From assembly GCA_020636405.1 (NCBI GenBank), contig JACJXW010000011.1, positions 140,204-204,203 on the forward strand: 64,000 bases of DNA. Reading direction: 5' to 3'. Made by a program: the position numbers and the translations under genes. The notes under the pieces were generated by a model. That model ran no database searches and had not been told where the DNA came from. It worked only from the letters and a program-made list of their open reading frames with translations. The stretch comes from Lewinellaceae bacterium. GTDB taxonomy: Bacteria > Bacteroidota > Bacteroidia > Chitinophagales > Saprospiraceae. This document shows positions 28,188 to 37,872 of the stretch, piece after piece. Position 1 is the first letter of the stretch, and every line of letters starts with the position of its first letter.

Positions 28188-29564
28188 TTGGCTAAGGTTA
28201 AGAAAATATTTGCCTGTACGAGTTGTGGCGCCACCTCGCCCAAGTGGATGGGGAAGTGCCCGCACTGTGGGGAATGGAATACTTACATCGAGGAAGTCAT
28301 CGCCAAGGAGACCACCCAGGAAGCTAAACATCAGGCCTGGAAGAGTGACACTTCCAGGGGGGAGGCCCGGCCGGTAGCCCTTCCTGAAATACAGGCTGGC
28401 AATACCCGGCGCCTGGCCACTCCCGACGGAGAGCTCAACCGCGTTCTGGGAGGGGGTATCGTACCCGGCAGCCTGGTATTGATCGGTGGACAGCCGGGTA
28501 TAGGCAAATCGACCCTTTTGTTACAGCTGGCCCTTTATTTACCAGCCACTGTCCTTTACGTTTCCGGAGAGGAAAGTGACGAACAGATCAAGATGCGAAG
28601 CGACCGTATCGGCGGCAATCCGGAGCGGTGTTTCATTCTTGCAGAAACCAATACGAACAAGATCCTCAAGCACGCGCAGCAGCTTCAGCCCAACCTGGTA
28701 ATAATAGATTCTATACAAACCCTTTCCAGCCCGCATATCGAGTCGATGCCGGGCAGTGTTTCCCAGGTCAGGGAATGTGCGGGAGAATTGCAGCGGTTTG
28801 CTAAAGAAAGCAATATTCCCGTTTTCATTATTGGCCACATTACCAAGGACGGTTCTATCGCCGGCCCCAAATTACTGGAGCACATTGTTGATGCTGTTCT
28901 ACAGTTTGAAGGAGACCGCAACTACACTTATCGCATCCTGCGGACGATAAAGAACCGTTTTGGCAGCACCGATGAACTGGGCATCTACGAAATGGAAGGC
29001 AATGGCCTGCGGGAAGTGGCCAACCCTTCGGAATTGCTCCTTTCCCAGAAAGACGAGGACCTCTCCGGAAGTGCTATCGCAGCCACGATCGAAGGATTGC
29101 GGCCCATGCTGATCGAAACCCAGGCCCTGGTCAGCACTTCGGTGTACAGCGCACCGCAGCGTTCCGCTACCGGTTTTGACCTTCGCCGCCTGAGCATGCT
29201 GCTGGCCGTCCTGGAAAAGCGCAACGGCCTGCCCTTCGCCACCAACGACGTCTTCCTGAACATCGCCGGTGGTATCCGGGTGGACGACCCAGCGATCGAC
29301 CTTGCCATCGTCAGCGCCCTGATCTCCTCTCTGGAGGACGTAGCGATCCCCACCAACGTATGCTTCGCCGGAGAGGTGGGTTTGTCGGGGGAGATCCGTG
29401 CCGTCAACCGGGTAGAACAGCGCATTCAGGAAGCCAATAGGCTTGGCTTCCAGGAGATCTATATTTCCAAGTACAATACCAAAGGGCTGGACCCCGGAAG
29501 GTTCGATATTAAAATACGCACAGTAGGCAAGATACAGGAGCTGTACAGTGCGCTTTTTGAATGA
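28188..29564 (+). CDS. radA: DNA repair protein RadA/Sms (TTG start)
   Basis: 458 residues, normal RadA length. The start is TTG: the protein then begins MAKVKKIFACTSCG, exactly as the family does, and no ATG fits. Zinc finger CTSCG...CPHCG (residues 10-27); Walker A GGQPGIGKS (100-108); the RadA-specific KNRFG motif in IKNRFGSTDELGIYEM; C-terminal Lon-protease-like domain (about 285-458, AIATIEGLRPMLIETQALV and GEVGLSGEIRAVNRVEQRI). RadA is a RecA-like motor that drives branch migration and helps process recombination intermediates. The gene converges on the CHAT gene, whose end lies 20 bp away. Confidence 0.97.
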   Translation: MAKVKKIFACTSCGATSPKWMGKCPHCGEWNTYIEEVIAKETTQEAKHQAWKSDTSRGEARPVALPEIQAGNTRRLATPDGELNRVLGGGIVPGSLVLIGGQPGIGKSTLLLQLALYLPATVLYVSGEESDEQIKMRSDRIGGNPERCFILAETNTNKILKHAQQLQPNLVIIDSIQTLSSPHIESMPGSVSQVRECAGELQRFAKESNIPVFIIGHITKDGSIAGPKLLEHIVDAVLQFEGDRNYTYRILRTIKNRFGSTDELGIYEMEGNGLREVANPSELLLSQKDEDLSGSAIAATIEGLRPMLIETQALVSTSVYSAPQRSATGFDLRRLSMLLAVLEKRNGLPFATNDVFLNIAGGIRVDDPAIDLAIVSALISSLEDVAIPTNVCFAGEVGLSGEIRAVNRVEQRIQEANRLGFQEIYISKYNTKGLDPGRFDIKIRTVGKIQELYSALFE

Positions 29565-29584
29565 GCCGGCCGGGTTGCTCCTCC

Positions 29585-32503
29585 TTATCCGGCCACCAGC
29601 TTTTCCGGGGCTGCCTCCGGCTTTCTCCGCTTTTGCTGTTCGTTTCCACTTCTTCGGCGGCGCAACCACAGGAATAATAGCCCGGCCAGCAAGAATATGC
29701 CGGCGCCGCCCCATCCGAGCTTTACCCATAGTGGCTGGTACACCGGGCGCATATTGCCGATGGGCGTAACCGCTGCCCAGTAAGCAGGGTGGGCATGGAA
29801 TCGGTCGTGTTCCTCGATCTGCTCCAGCTTGGCCTGGCGCAAGGCCTGTGACTTGTCGTAACCCTGTTTCAGAAAACGGTAGTAAGCCTCCATCAACTGG
29901 CTGTTGGCTTGGTCATTGACGCTCCATAGGGTGGTGGCTACGCTGTTGGCCCCGGCATATAAAAAACCACGGGCCAGGCTAATGATGCCCTCGCCGTTGT
30001 AAAGGGCCCCTACCGAGGTCTCGCAGGCGCTAAGCACCACCATTTCCGCCTGCAGTGGCAGTAAGTAGACATCTTTTACAAACAAGGAATCATACCCTCC
30101 ATCGCCGTTGGAGAAAACAATAAAGGAAAAGTCACCAGCTTCTGTATTGGCCTGGGCGTGGGAGGAAAAGTGCAGGATTCCGGAGCGGTTGGCCGCCTCT
30201 TGTAAGTGGGCCACCGTGGCCTCATTATGCGTAAACAATTCGCCTCCGATCTGATGGTGGATGGCTTCGAGCAGGCTGATGTTGTGCTCCAGCCGGCCGT
30301 GTCCGCCGCTGCCATCGAAAGCAGGCGCAAATCCGACGAAGTGGTGGTTGCCGCCCGGCCGTTCGCGCAGTGCAGCCTGAAGGGTTGCTGAATAGCCGTA
30401 GCTGATATCATGACGACGGATCAGGTACGGATATTGCTTGAAGTTGCATCCTTCCGCCGGTTCAGTGAGCAGGGCATCGAACGGAAGCAGGGCGAGTATG
30501 CCGCTGGGAATGATCGTCAGGCGTTCGGGCAGCCCCAGGCTCTCCAGCGGGCGGACCAGTTTGTCGTACAGCTTGTACCCATAATCACTGTAGGAGGCAC
30601 ACAGCCGGCCTTTGTCATAATCAGGAAACTGAAAGTGAGCAATATCGTGATGCAGCCCTACCACCCATTCTTCGAGAGGGAAGTCCCGGTCCAGGGTGAG
30701 CGCTTCAAAGCGGTTGGGGGTAATGACAAAAACATAGGCCTGCTCCGACCCGACGAAGTATTCAATGAAGGCCTCTCCATTGCTCAATAGCCGTTGTTGA
30801 ATATCGGTGGAGGAGAGGGTACGCACATCGTATTTGAGCCGGTAGTAATCGGGATAGCTCCGTTCGGCTCCTTCCACCCAGCCGTCGTAGCGCTGCCGTG
30901 CTTCCAGCAGGCGGGACTCCAGTGTCCGAATTACCGAATCGGCCTTTTCCTGGCCGCGCGCCTGGAAGAGCTCTTCCTCCAGCTCCGCCAGTTCTTCCTG
31001 AATTTGCTTTTCCTGGCCGAGGGCGCTGTCGGGGATGCCCGCCAGTGACTCCGCCCTGGATTTATAGAATGCCTCCAGCAACAGGATGCTTTTGGTGCGT
31101 TCGGCAAAAGAGAGGGCTTCTTCCTTATAGCGAGGCTCTCCGCTTATCCGAAAGAGTTCCAATGCCTGGCCAATGGCCTTGGCGCTACGCTCCCGCGCTT
31201 CTTCTACATTGAACAATTTGGACGATTCGTACCGGTAGGTATTTCGGAGCTGTCGTTCTACTTCCAGGATCAGGCCGTAGCATTCCAGGCCGGTTTCCAG
31301 TTTTTCCGGCCCTCCTTCTGCATCGTACCACTGCCGGAGCGCGTGGGCCTTTCCATTCAGGGCCTCTACGATGGTATTTTCTGCGCGAAGCCATTTCTTT
31401 TCCGGATTTTGGCTCCAGTCGTCACCTTTATACTCTCCCACCACAATAGCGAGGGCCTTCTGATAGCGCTCCAGTGCGGCGGGGTAGCGGCCCTGTTCGG
31501 ACAGGAGTTCTCCCCAGGCACAATAGATCTTTCCCAGTTCGCGGCTGTACAAGTTGGCGTTACCGCCATCGAGGTATCCTTGCTCCGCCAGCCGGAAATG
31601 GGCAATGGCGTCTTCCGGCTGTTGTAGTTCGCCGTAGATCCCGCCGAGATACATATCGATGATCGGTATCTTCAATGCGGCCCTGCCGAAGCCGTCTATA
31701 GTAATGGCATTTTCCATGGCATCTCTTGCCGCTTTGGCTTCCACCAGGGCCTCCCGATACCGTTTATCTTCGAGATAAGCCTTGGCCAGGCTGGAAAGCA
31801 AAAGGCCGCGGTTGAAAAAGCTGATACCTGGAATGCTGAGGCCTTCCCGGCACACCTCGATGGTATTGCCCCTTTGCCCGGCAGACATGTAGGCCAGCGA
31901 CAGGTCGCTGAGCAGGGCTGCCCGGCTGTTGTTGCCCGGCGAAAAGGGGAACGCCTCCAGCGCCTGCTGGAGAAATACAATAGCCGCGTCGTAATCGCCC
32001 AGGCGGGTATTTAGATTGCCCAGGGGCAGGAAGACGTGGTTGGCAATATCGGTTTGGTCTCCGACTTCTTTTTCTCTGAAGATGGCGGCCGCTTTTTCGT
32101 AATTCACCCGTGCCTGTTCGAAGTCCCGGAGGTAATGGTTATAAATGAAGCCCATGAGGACATAAGACCAGCCCATAGCATTCCACTCGCTGCCCTGGCT
32201 GGGTGTGCGCCAGGCTTCATCGCTCACACTGCGCAGGAGCAGCGCAATGGCGTCAGAAGGGTTGCCTGCCTGGGTCAGGACTGCCCTGCCTACCAGTTTG
32301 TGAGCATTGATCCAGCCCTCCAGGCTATCCTGCTGGCAATGGGCATCAGCGCACAGGGCGAGGTAGTGGCCGACGCTGTCCGGTTGATAGGGGCTGCAAA
32401 AGGACAGGGCCTTTTCGAAGAAAGCCTCCGCGGCCCCGGTTTGTGCCAGCCCGGAAAAGCTGGTACTTAACAAGAAGATCAGAGACAGGAAATTGGGTTT
32501 CAT
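29585..32503 (-). CDS. TPR-CHAT domain protein, membrane-anchored
   Basis: 972 residues. Signal peptide (FLSLIFLLSTSFSGLAQ), then many TPR-like helical pairs (about 25-560), a coiled-coil region (about 480-545) and a CHAT (caspase-like) domain with the dyad His772 (ILHFSSHAQAN) and Cys817 (VVLSACETSVGA), followed by the CHAT hallmarks GEGIISLARGFLYAGA and SVATTLWSVND. A final membrane helix (GAGIFLLAGLLFLWL) ends in an arginine cluster, so the CHAT and TPR parts should face the periplasm. CHAT proteins are putative cysteine proteases; some act in defence, but many Bacteroidota copies have no known role. The next minus-strand gene upstream also encodes an anchored protein with the same topology. 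Confidence 0.9.
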   Translation of the reverse strand: MKPNFLSLIFLLSTSFSGLAQTGAAEAFFEKALSFCSPYQPDSVGHYLALCADAHCQQDSLEGWINAHKLVGRAVLTQAGNPSDAIALLLRSVSDEAWRTPSQGSEWNAMGWSYVLMGFIYNHYLRDFEQARVNYEKAAAIFREKEVGDQTDIANHVFLPLGNLNTRLGDYDAAIVFLQQALEAFPFSPGNNSRAALLSDLSLAYMSAGQRGNTIEVCREGLSIPGISFFNRGLLLSSLAKAYLEDKRYREALVEAKAARDAMENAITIDGFGRAALKIPIIDMYLGGIYGELQQPEDAIAHFRLAEQGYLDGGNANLYSRELGKIYCAWGELLSEQGRYPAALERYQKALAIVVGEYKGDDWSQNPEKKWLRAENTIVEALNGKAHALRQWYDAEGGPEKLETGLECYGLILEVERQLRNTYRYESSKLFNVEEARERSAKAIGQALELFRISGEPRYKEEALSFAERTKSILLLEAFYKSRAESLAGIPDSALGQEKQIQEELAELEEELFQARGQEKADSVIRTLESRLLEARQRYDGWVEGAERSYPDYYRLKYDVRTLSSTDIQQRLLSNGEAFIEYFVGSEQAYVFVITPNRFEALTLDRDFPLEEWVVGLHHDIAHFQFPDYDKGRLCASYSDYGYKLYDKLVRPLESLGLPERLTIIPSGILALLPFDALLTEPAEGCNFKQYPYLIRRHDISYGYSATLQAALRERPGGNHHFVGFAPAFDGSGGHGRLEHNISLLEAIHHQIGGELFTHNEATVAHLQEAANRSGILHFSSHAQANTEAGDFSFIVFSNGDGGYDSLFVKDVYLLPLQAEMVVLSACETSVGALYNGEGIISLARGFLYAGANSVATTLWSVNDQANSQLMEAYYRFLKQGYDKSQALRQAKLEQIEEHDRFHAHPAYWAAVTPIGNMRPVYQPLWVKLGWGGAGIFLLAGLLFLWLRRRRSGNEQQKRRKPEAAPEKLVAG

Positions 32504-32681
32504 ATGGTTTAATTTAGGGGTTACGCCTCAGCGGTTGTGCGGCAGGGATCCTGGATATCGGAAAACTCAATCCAACAGGCGGCCCCATACCGGTTCCGCT
32601 TCACGAGGGTAGCCTTCAAGGGGAATGGGTTGCCGAAGGGGCCTAAAAGCGGCGCTCTTCGGCAGCCCGGTAAATATCTGC

Positions 32682-34379
32682 CTACTGGCTTCCGCCGAAC
32701 AGCCGTCGCCTTATGGCAGCAACGATAATCAGGATAAGCAGGATAATGGCCAGCAAGAGCAGCAACCACCAGGGGAGGGGCATGTCGTCGCCGCCACCGC
32801 CGTCGGCAGCCGAAACGCAGCTTTCGCATTTCAGGATGTCGGCGGCAACGCTGCTTTCCGCGGACACCGGTTTCACCGGAACAGTACATACCGGGGACTG
32901 TCCGTCGAACTCGATACAGGCCTGCAGGTAGGGAATGGAATCCACTTTGGCGTCGGTAGGGTTGACCAGTACCGTAAACTGGAACTCTCCATAGGTCAGT
33001 GGGTTGCCCGGCCCGAATTCAGCTTCGGGGAAGAGCTGGAAACCGGCCAGGTTCCAGCGCACCGTATTGGTGGCGGGGTCCCGTTGGGGTAGGATAGGGG
33101 CGCCCGGTTGAGGATAGATGGACAACAGCGTATCGGGAATGCTCAAGATGTCAAACGCTGGAGGGAACGCCACGGAAACGGCGATATTATTGGTCGGTGC
33201 GGTCCCTTCATTGGAGAAATGGACCGTACAGAACAGTTTATAGGCGCCGTCGGAATCTACCGGGCACTCACAGATCTCTGCTTTGATGTAGTTGGGGTCA
33301 TGAGAACGGGTGATTTCGCCTTCGAAAGTGGATACGTCAGCAACCAACCGCCCGGCAGGTTGGTTGTTGGCCAGAAGGCTATCCAGCAGTTCCACTACGG
33401 ACAGGTTTTCGATCAGCGCCGAATCCTGAGCGTTGAGGAAGCCGCCAGGGCCGCTGGTTTGGTTGGCGGTAACCACGGTGGTGAAACGCAGGGCTCCTTT
33501 CTCCTTTTCGGGCGCTTTGTCGAACAGGTTCTCATCGACGTCGAACTGCACGAAAAAGTGCCGTTCTTCCTGGCTGTTCAGGTCGCCGAAAGAAGAGCGG
33601 AACACTTTGGCGTGGCGCCCTTTGAGATTCGTCGGGAACAACTGGGGGGAGACTTCACTCAGGAAAAAATCGGGCTCCAGGGGAGCGAGGTCGAGCGTTT
33701 TGGTAAAAGCGGCGGGTATGGGGTTGTCTCCCTCATCTTTGAGGACTTCATAGCTGACTTCCCCGCGGGATTCCCCTTGCACTTTGGCCTCGATCATGGG
33801 GTCGGAAAAGAAAAGCAGGTCACCAGCCAGGGTAAAATCATTGGGGTTTTTCAGGGAAATGATGAAAACGGCTTTGTCGCCGGCCACGAAACCACGTTGA
33901 TTGCAGGAAAGCCGGATCAGCCCGTCGGTGACCACTTCCATGCGCGCGGAATCTTTCAGGCCTATATTATTGGTTCCGGAAGAACCACCGATGGCCCGGG
34001 CGGACGGTGGCAAGTCCAGGTGGTCATCGCTGTAGACACCGGTGGTGAATGCCATGACCGTAGTTGGGCGGCTGGTTCCGTCTTCTCCAATATAGATATG
34101 GGAAATGGTCGCGTCTTTCGATTGATTGATGAACTCTCCATCGTCGAAGACCCACAGGTATTCATAGTGTGGTGTAGGGATTTGGGCCTCCTTGGCGTCT
34201 TCTGAACGCACAACCGGAGATAATGGCGGGAGGTCTTTAATGGTGATGGTGACCCGCCCGTCGGCATCCTGAGAAAGGAAATCGATAGACTGCGCAGAGG
34301 TGAACAGTGGCAGTAGAAGAAGCAGGAATGAGCAAAAAGAGATGGACGGACTTTGGAATTTGAGCTTTGTCAGATTCAT
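32682..34379 (-). CDS. Signal-peptide and C-terminal TM surface protein, unknown
   Basis: 565 residues. Signal peptide (FCSFLLLLLPLFTSAQ), PKD/DUF11-like beta-sandwich segments (for example HYEYLWVFDDGEFINQSKDA at about 75-95, and NEGTAPTNNIAVSVAFPP at about 395-412), an acidic glycine-rich hinge (SAADGGGGDDMPLP), then a membrane helix WWLLLLLAIILLILIIVAAI and an arginine tail. The large domain is thus held outside the inner membrane by its C-terminus. Cysteines in CECPVDSD and LKCESC suggest disulfides. I do not recognise a named family. The gene lies 178 bp upstream of the CHAT gene on the same strand; their shared topology suggests a joint envelope function, which is inference. Confidence 0.75.
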   Translation of the reverse strand: MNLTKLKFQSPSISFCSFLLLLLPLFTSAQSIDFLSQDADGRVTITIKDLPPLSPVVRSEDAKEAQIPTPHYEYLWVFDDGEFINQSKDATISHIYIGEDGTSRPTTVMAFTTGVYSDDHLDLPPSARAIGGSSGTNNIGLKDSARMEVVTDGLIRLSCNQRGFVAGDKAVFIISLKNPNDFTLAGDLLFFSDPMIEAKVQGESRGEVSYEVLKDEGDNPIPAAFTKTLDLAPLEPDFFLSEVSPQLFPTNLKGRHAKVFRSSFGDLNSQEERHFFVQFDVDENLFDKAPEKEKGALRFTTVVTANQTSGPGGFLNAQDSALIENLSVVELLDSLLANNQPAGRLVADVSTFEGEITRSHDPNYIKAEICECPVDSDGAYKLFCTVHFSNEGTAPTNNIAVSVAFPPAFDILSIPDTLLSIYPQPGAPILPQRDPATNTVRWNLAGFQLFPEAEFGPGNPLTYGEFQFTVLVNPTDAKVDSIPYLQACIEFDGQSPVCTVPVKPVSAESSVAADILKCESCVSAADGGGGDDMPLPWWLLLLLAIILLILIIVAAIRRRLFGGSQ

Positions 34380-34567
34380 AGTTGCTGTATTTGGGAGTTA
34401 GGCAAGCGGCCATATCATCGCTAACGGCGGCGCCCGGCCCTAAGCATTTTGCCTGAAAGCCGCAGCGCCCCGCCAACGATGTGCTAATAACAAGTGTTTG
34501 CTCGGATTAGTATGTAATATAAACGTTTTCCTGTTGGCCTTTAGGCAGATGGTGCTTCCGGTGGAGG

Positions 34568-34607
34568 AAAAAAAAACTGGGCAGCAGTTCTTCAAACCGC
34601 TACCCAG
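34568..34607 (-). terminator. Minus-strand intrinsic terminator
   Basis: A CTGGGcAGC/GCTaCCCAG stem (34577-34607) followed on the minus strand by nine T residues (34568-34576). Its build, ending GCCCAG then T9 and CCTCC, is very like the terminator at 27.7 kb. No minus-strand gene precedes it for several kilobases. Confidence 0.7.
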
Positions 34608-34800
34608 CCCGGAATAATAGCAACTATCTACTTATCTCCAATTAGATTTATGCCCACCTTTGTGGACATGCCCTTCTGAAAATAAAACACCCTAAATCTT
34701 TATTCATTTGGCTGGGGGTTATATCGTAAAAGGGGGCTCACGCAGCACTTCCCGGAGGACGATTCGCGTCAGCCCTCCCCTTTTGAATCGGCTTCATTTA
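34577..34800 (-). ncRNA. Candidate structured small RNA, about 220 nt
   Basis: On the minus strand three hairpins follow each other: a long stem with arms AAAAGGGG.AGGGCTGACGC / GCGTGAGCCC.CCTTTT (34728-34786), a short one ATGTCCAC-AAAG-GTGGGCAT (34655-34676), and the terminator. A TATTAAAT box lies just upstream. A 19-codon frame (MNKDLGCFIFRRACPQRWA) spans the second hairpin and could be a leader peptide. No RNA family was recognised. This lies in the intergenic region upstream of, and divergent from, the 495-residue protein gene. Confidence 0.4.
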
Positions 34801-35630
34801 ATACCGTGGAATTAAAATCTGATTTCTAGTATGTTGTGTTTGAAACCTCCTGTTTGGGTAACTCATTTGATTTTGTGGGTTGTGCCTCCCCTCGATCCGT
34901 CATTCAATCCTTAATTGAGGCAGAGGGCAGAGGCCCTGCACACCGCATCGGCGGCAGGGCTTCCGAATTGCCCTATGAACATTATGCGTTTTATCATAGT
35001 ATGAAGAACGTCAACTATTCCAAGTAGCCGTTCTGGGAGCGAAGCCGGGCAGCGAACCATGTCGCTACCCCTTTCGCCTGAAAAAAGGACAGATAGATAT
35101 CTTTGGTGTACCGATCAGTACTTTTTGTTTATCTTAGTGTTGCCCGTCGTGTCAAACAGCGTTGTTGATTAATTACAGGTACAAATTTATAGGCTACGGG
35201 CAGCCCGGCAAAACCATCTTTTTGGGCGAATTCGGGTTTCTAAGCCCGTATTTTTTTGATGATTTATTTGCCTTCATTGAGTTTTTTAAAAAACAAAATC
35301 GTTTAAACTATTGATAAACAGTGTGTTAAAAATAGCTTTAAAATCAAGTCCACTCCGCTTTCTTCTTCCCATTTAAATTCTTACTTTGGGTTTCTAAGTG
35401 CCCAAAAAAAATTCATTTTTTTTTAAAAAAGTGCAACTTTAACACTTGAACGGTTTGATAAAGGTGGAAAACGGCGCTTTTGAGTTAGGAAACGGCTATG
35501 GAGGCAGGGGGACAGGTAGATGTGAAGGCGGGAATGCGGGGGGTTTAGGGCATAGGTGTCCAACCTCCCCACTTCCAAACTTCCATACCCTCTCACTTCC
35601 CCGCCTTCAAGCCAAAACATTCCAGGATCT
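34801..35630. other. AT-rich intergenic region
   Basis: No credible gene. The part 35170-35450 is strongly AT-rich with several poly-A/T runs and probably contains the promoter of the following plus-strand gene. A degenerate octamer tract of NNACTTCC words (35563-35612) ends 18 bp before the next start codon, and a GAAGGCGGGAA/TTCCCCGCCTTC inverted repeat (35524-35534, 35597-35609) overlaps it. Confidence 0.5.
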
Positions 35631-37118
35631 ATGAAACACAAAGAAGACCTCTTCGAGCTTGTCCAGGCTATGTCTAAATCAGAGAAGCGGTATTTCACGC
35701 TCGACGCGCAGAAAAGCGGCCGCCGGCCCAGCAAATATCTGGAGCTCTTTCAGTCCATTAACGAAATGGAAGAATACAACGAGCCCCGGCTGAAGAAGAA
35801 GTTTGGCCGCAACCTGCCGTACGACAAGTCTTACCTTTACGAGGCCATCCTGCGCAGCATGCGGGATTACCGGAGTTCCAAATCCAAGGCTGCCCGCATC
35901 CGGGAGCTGTTGCTCGACGCCAAGTACCTCTACGAGCGGGGGCTTTACCTTCAATGTGAGGAGCGCCTCAAAGATGCCCGGCAGCTCGCAGAAGCGCTGG
36001 GCGACCAATTGGCTCTGCTGGAGGTCAATAAAGAAATGCGCAACGTCATATGGGACCTTAAGCGGCGGTCCTTCCGGGAAGAAGTACAAGGGCTCATCAC
36101 GGAGAAAGAATCCTTTCTGGAGGCGGTGCAGGAGGAGTTCCGATACCTGGATATCCTCTACGAACTGTTGCTGAAGAACATTAAGGGTACTCCCCGGGCC
36201 AAAGAAGCAGGCCCCGGCCCCCGGGCAGATGCGGCTTTGCTGGAAGAGCAGCCCACCCCGCAGTCGACCCACGCCCGCCGCCGTTATTTTCAGTGCGCCG
36301 CTTTGGCCTACCAGATGGAGAGCAACCCGGAAAAAGTTTTCAATTATTACGAAAGGGTGGTCGACTGGTGGGACCAGAATGAGGCTTACCGCCAGGAGGA
36401 GTTCTATCGGTATGTGGTCGACCTGGCCAACTATCTCCACGCCTGTTATACCAACCACAAATTGGAATACATGCCCCAGGTGTTGGCCAAGCTGGAAAAC
36501 AGCGACCCCAAAAACTTCCACGACCAGCAGACGGTATTCCAGAATGTTTCGACCTATAAGCTCCTCTACCACATCAACCTCGGCATTGCAGAAGGCGTGG
36601 AGGCCCTGGTGGAAAACATCGAAAAAGGCATTCAGAAGTTCCAGATCAATCTGCTCAGCCAAACAGTCCTGACCTTCAATACGGCCATCTTGTTGTTTGT
36701 GGTAGAGAAGTTCGTAATCTGCCGTTACTGGCTACTCAAGATCATCAAGGGGGAAAAAGTGGATGAGCGGAAGGATATCAAGATGGGCGCCTACCTGTTG
36801 CACCTCATCGTCGTCTATGAACTGCACGACCTCGACCTGCTGGAAAGCACGTACCGTTCAACCTACCGCTACGTTCACAAAGACCTGAACGCTGCCCGCG
36901 GCAGTTTTGAGCGGGTGCTCACTTCAGCGATCAAGCGGATGCTCGACGCCCCTCCGGGGAAAGAAAGAGATACCCTGAAAAAACTGAAGGAAAAGATCAT
37001 GGACATTAAGAAGGACCCTGCGCAGCGCGTTCCGCTCGGGCTGGACGACCTGGCCTTGTTCTGGGTCAGCAGCCGCCTGGAGAACAAACCTATAGCAAGG
37101 GTGATGAAGGGCGCGTGA
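35631..37118 (+). CDS. Hypothetical helical (TPR-like) cytosolic protein
   Basis: 495 residues from the ATG opening MKHKEDLFELVQAMSKSEKR; 25 upstream in-frame codons are the translated octamer tract and are rejected. The protein has no signal peptide or membrane helix and is almost all helix, with charged amphipathic repeats (AARIRELLLDAKYLYERGLYL, then LQCEERLKDARQLAEALG) like TPR/SEL1 solenoids. It seems to be a family of large soluble helical proteins common in Saprospiraceae, but I cannot name it or give a function. It converges on the 199-residue gene over a strong two-way terminator hairpin. Confidence 0.75.
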   Translation: MKHKEDLFELVQAMSKSEKRYFTLDAQKSGRRPSKYLELFQSINEMEEYNEPRLKKKFGRNLPYDKSYLYEAILRSMRDYRSSKSKAARIRELLLDAKYLYERGLYLQCEERLKDARQLAEALGDQLALLEVNKEMRNVIWDLKRRSFREEVQGLITEKESFLEAVQEEFRYLDILYELLLKNIKGTPRAKEAGPGPRADAALLEEQPTPQSTHARRRYFQCAALAYQMESNPEKVFNYYERVVDWWDQNEAYRQEEFYRYVVDLANYLHACYTNHKLEYMPQVLAKLENSDPKNFHDQQTVFQNVSTYKLLYHINLGIAEGVEALVENIEKGIQKFQINLLSQTVLTFNTAILLFVVEKFVICRYWLLKIIKGEKVDERKDIKMGAYLLHLIVVYELHDLDLLESTYRSTYRYVHKDLNAARGSFERVLTSAIKRMLDAPPGKERDTLKKLKEKIMDIKKDPAQRVPLGLDDLALFWVSSRLENKPIARVMKGA

Positions 37119-37122
37119 GGGG

Positions 37123-37180
37123 AGGCGAAGTGCGAGATCGGGAAAGGGATCCTTCCGCTTTCCGGTTTCGCACTTCGCCT
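37123..37180. terminator. Bidirectional terminator hairpin
   Basis: A perfect 13-bp stem (AGGCGAAGTGCGA at 37123-37135, complement at 37168-37180) with an inner GGAAAG/CTTTCC stem lies between two convergent genes. T-rich sequence follows on the plus strand. It should end both transcripts. Confidence 0.75.
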
Positions 37181-37190
37181 TTGTACTTTA

Positions 37191-37790
37191 TTAACTCGCC
37201 GGAATTTTCTCTCGGCGGCGGAGAGGCGTAAGGACCAGTGCATTGCCCATGCGGCGGATACCCACCACCACTTCATTGAGGTTGAAAATGAAAACGCTGG
37301 GGTCAATAGGCTCGGGTTCATCGGGAGTGAGGCCCGGGTTGATCTCGGTAGCTCCGATCAGGCCCATGACCTGATATTTGCGGTTGAAGATCAATGTCCA
37401 TTGCGCATCGGCGGTGACCGGCACCTTTATTTCCTCCCCTCCGCCACCACTACCACTACCGCCTCCGCTTCCGCGGAGGAGGGTGCCGGTGGATGGGTCC
37501 TCGGGATTTTCCGGCCCAGGTTCCGGCAGGTCTGTCATTTCGCTGGGGTCCAGGCTGGTTGCCACGGTGATCTGTCCTTTCATCAAACCGACCAGGACCA
37601 TTTTTTCCTTCTGCAGAGGGAAAGCCAGGGCCCTGCCGTTGTCGATGAGGAACAGGGTATTCATGTCAGTAGATAGGGTAATGCTGTTTACCATGGTGTA
37701 GACTTTTAGGTCATTGTACCTGACGGCCTCCGGTTTCAGGAGTTTGAGCCGGCGAAGAAGGGATGCCAGGGTGTTTTTTATTAAGGACAT
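37191..37790 (-). CDS. Hypothetical protein with Gly/Ser linker
   Basis: 199 residues, no signal peptide or membrane helix. Two beta-rich halves (about 20-80 and 115-195) are joined by a proline- and glycine-rich linker that includes GSGGGSGSGGGGEE. The C-terminal half ends in a basic RRREK segment. I recognise no family. The linker suggests two small domains, perhaps a duplicated fold. The 464-residue protein gene ends 82 bp upstream (its stop is at 37873), on the same strand, so the gene may belong to the transcript that starts at rpsP. Confidence 0.6.
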   Translation of the reverse strand: MSLIKNTLASLLRRLKLLKPEAVRYNDLKVYTMVNSITLSTDMNTLFLIDNGRALAFPLQKEKMVLVGLMKGQITVATSLDPSEMTDLPEPGPENPEDPSTGTLLRGSGGGSGSGGGGEEIKVPVTADAQWTLIFNRKYQVMGLIGATEINPGLTPDEPEPIDPSVFIFNLNEVVVGIRRMGNALVLTPLRRREKIPAS

Positions 37791-37872
37791 AGGTATTGGT
37801 TACGCAAGGCGATGGCTACATTCCCAAAAGTAGGAATTCCAGGGTGGATTTCGGAGCCCTTCGACCAGAAAA

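Noticed and set aside
34836..35027. 63-codon frame in the intergenic region
   Set aside because: No motif, no plausible initiation context and AT-rich surroundings; not supported as a gene.
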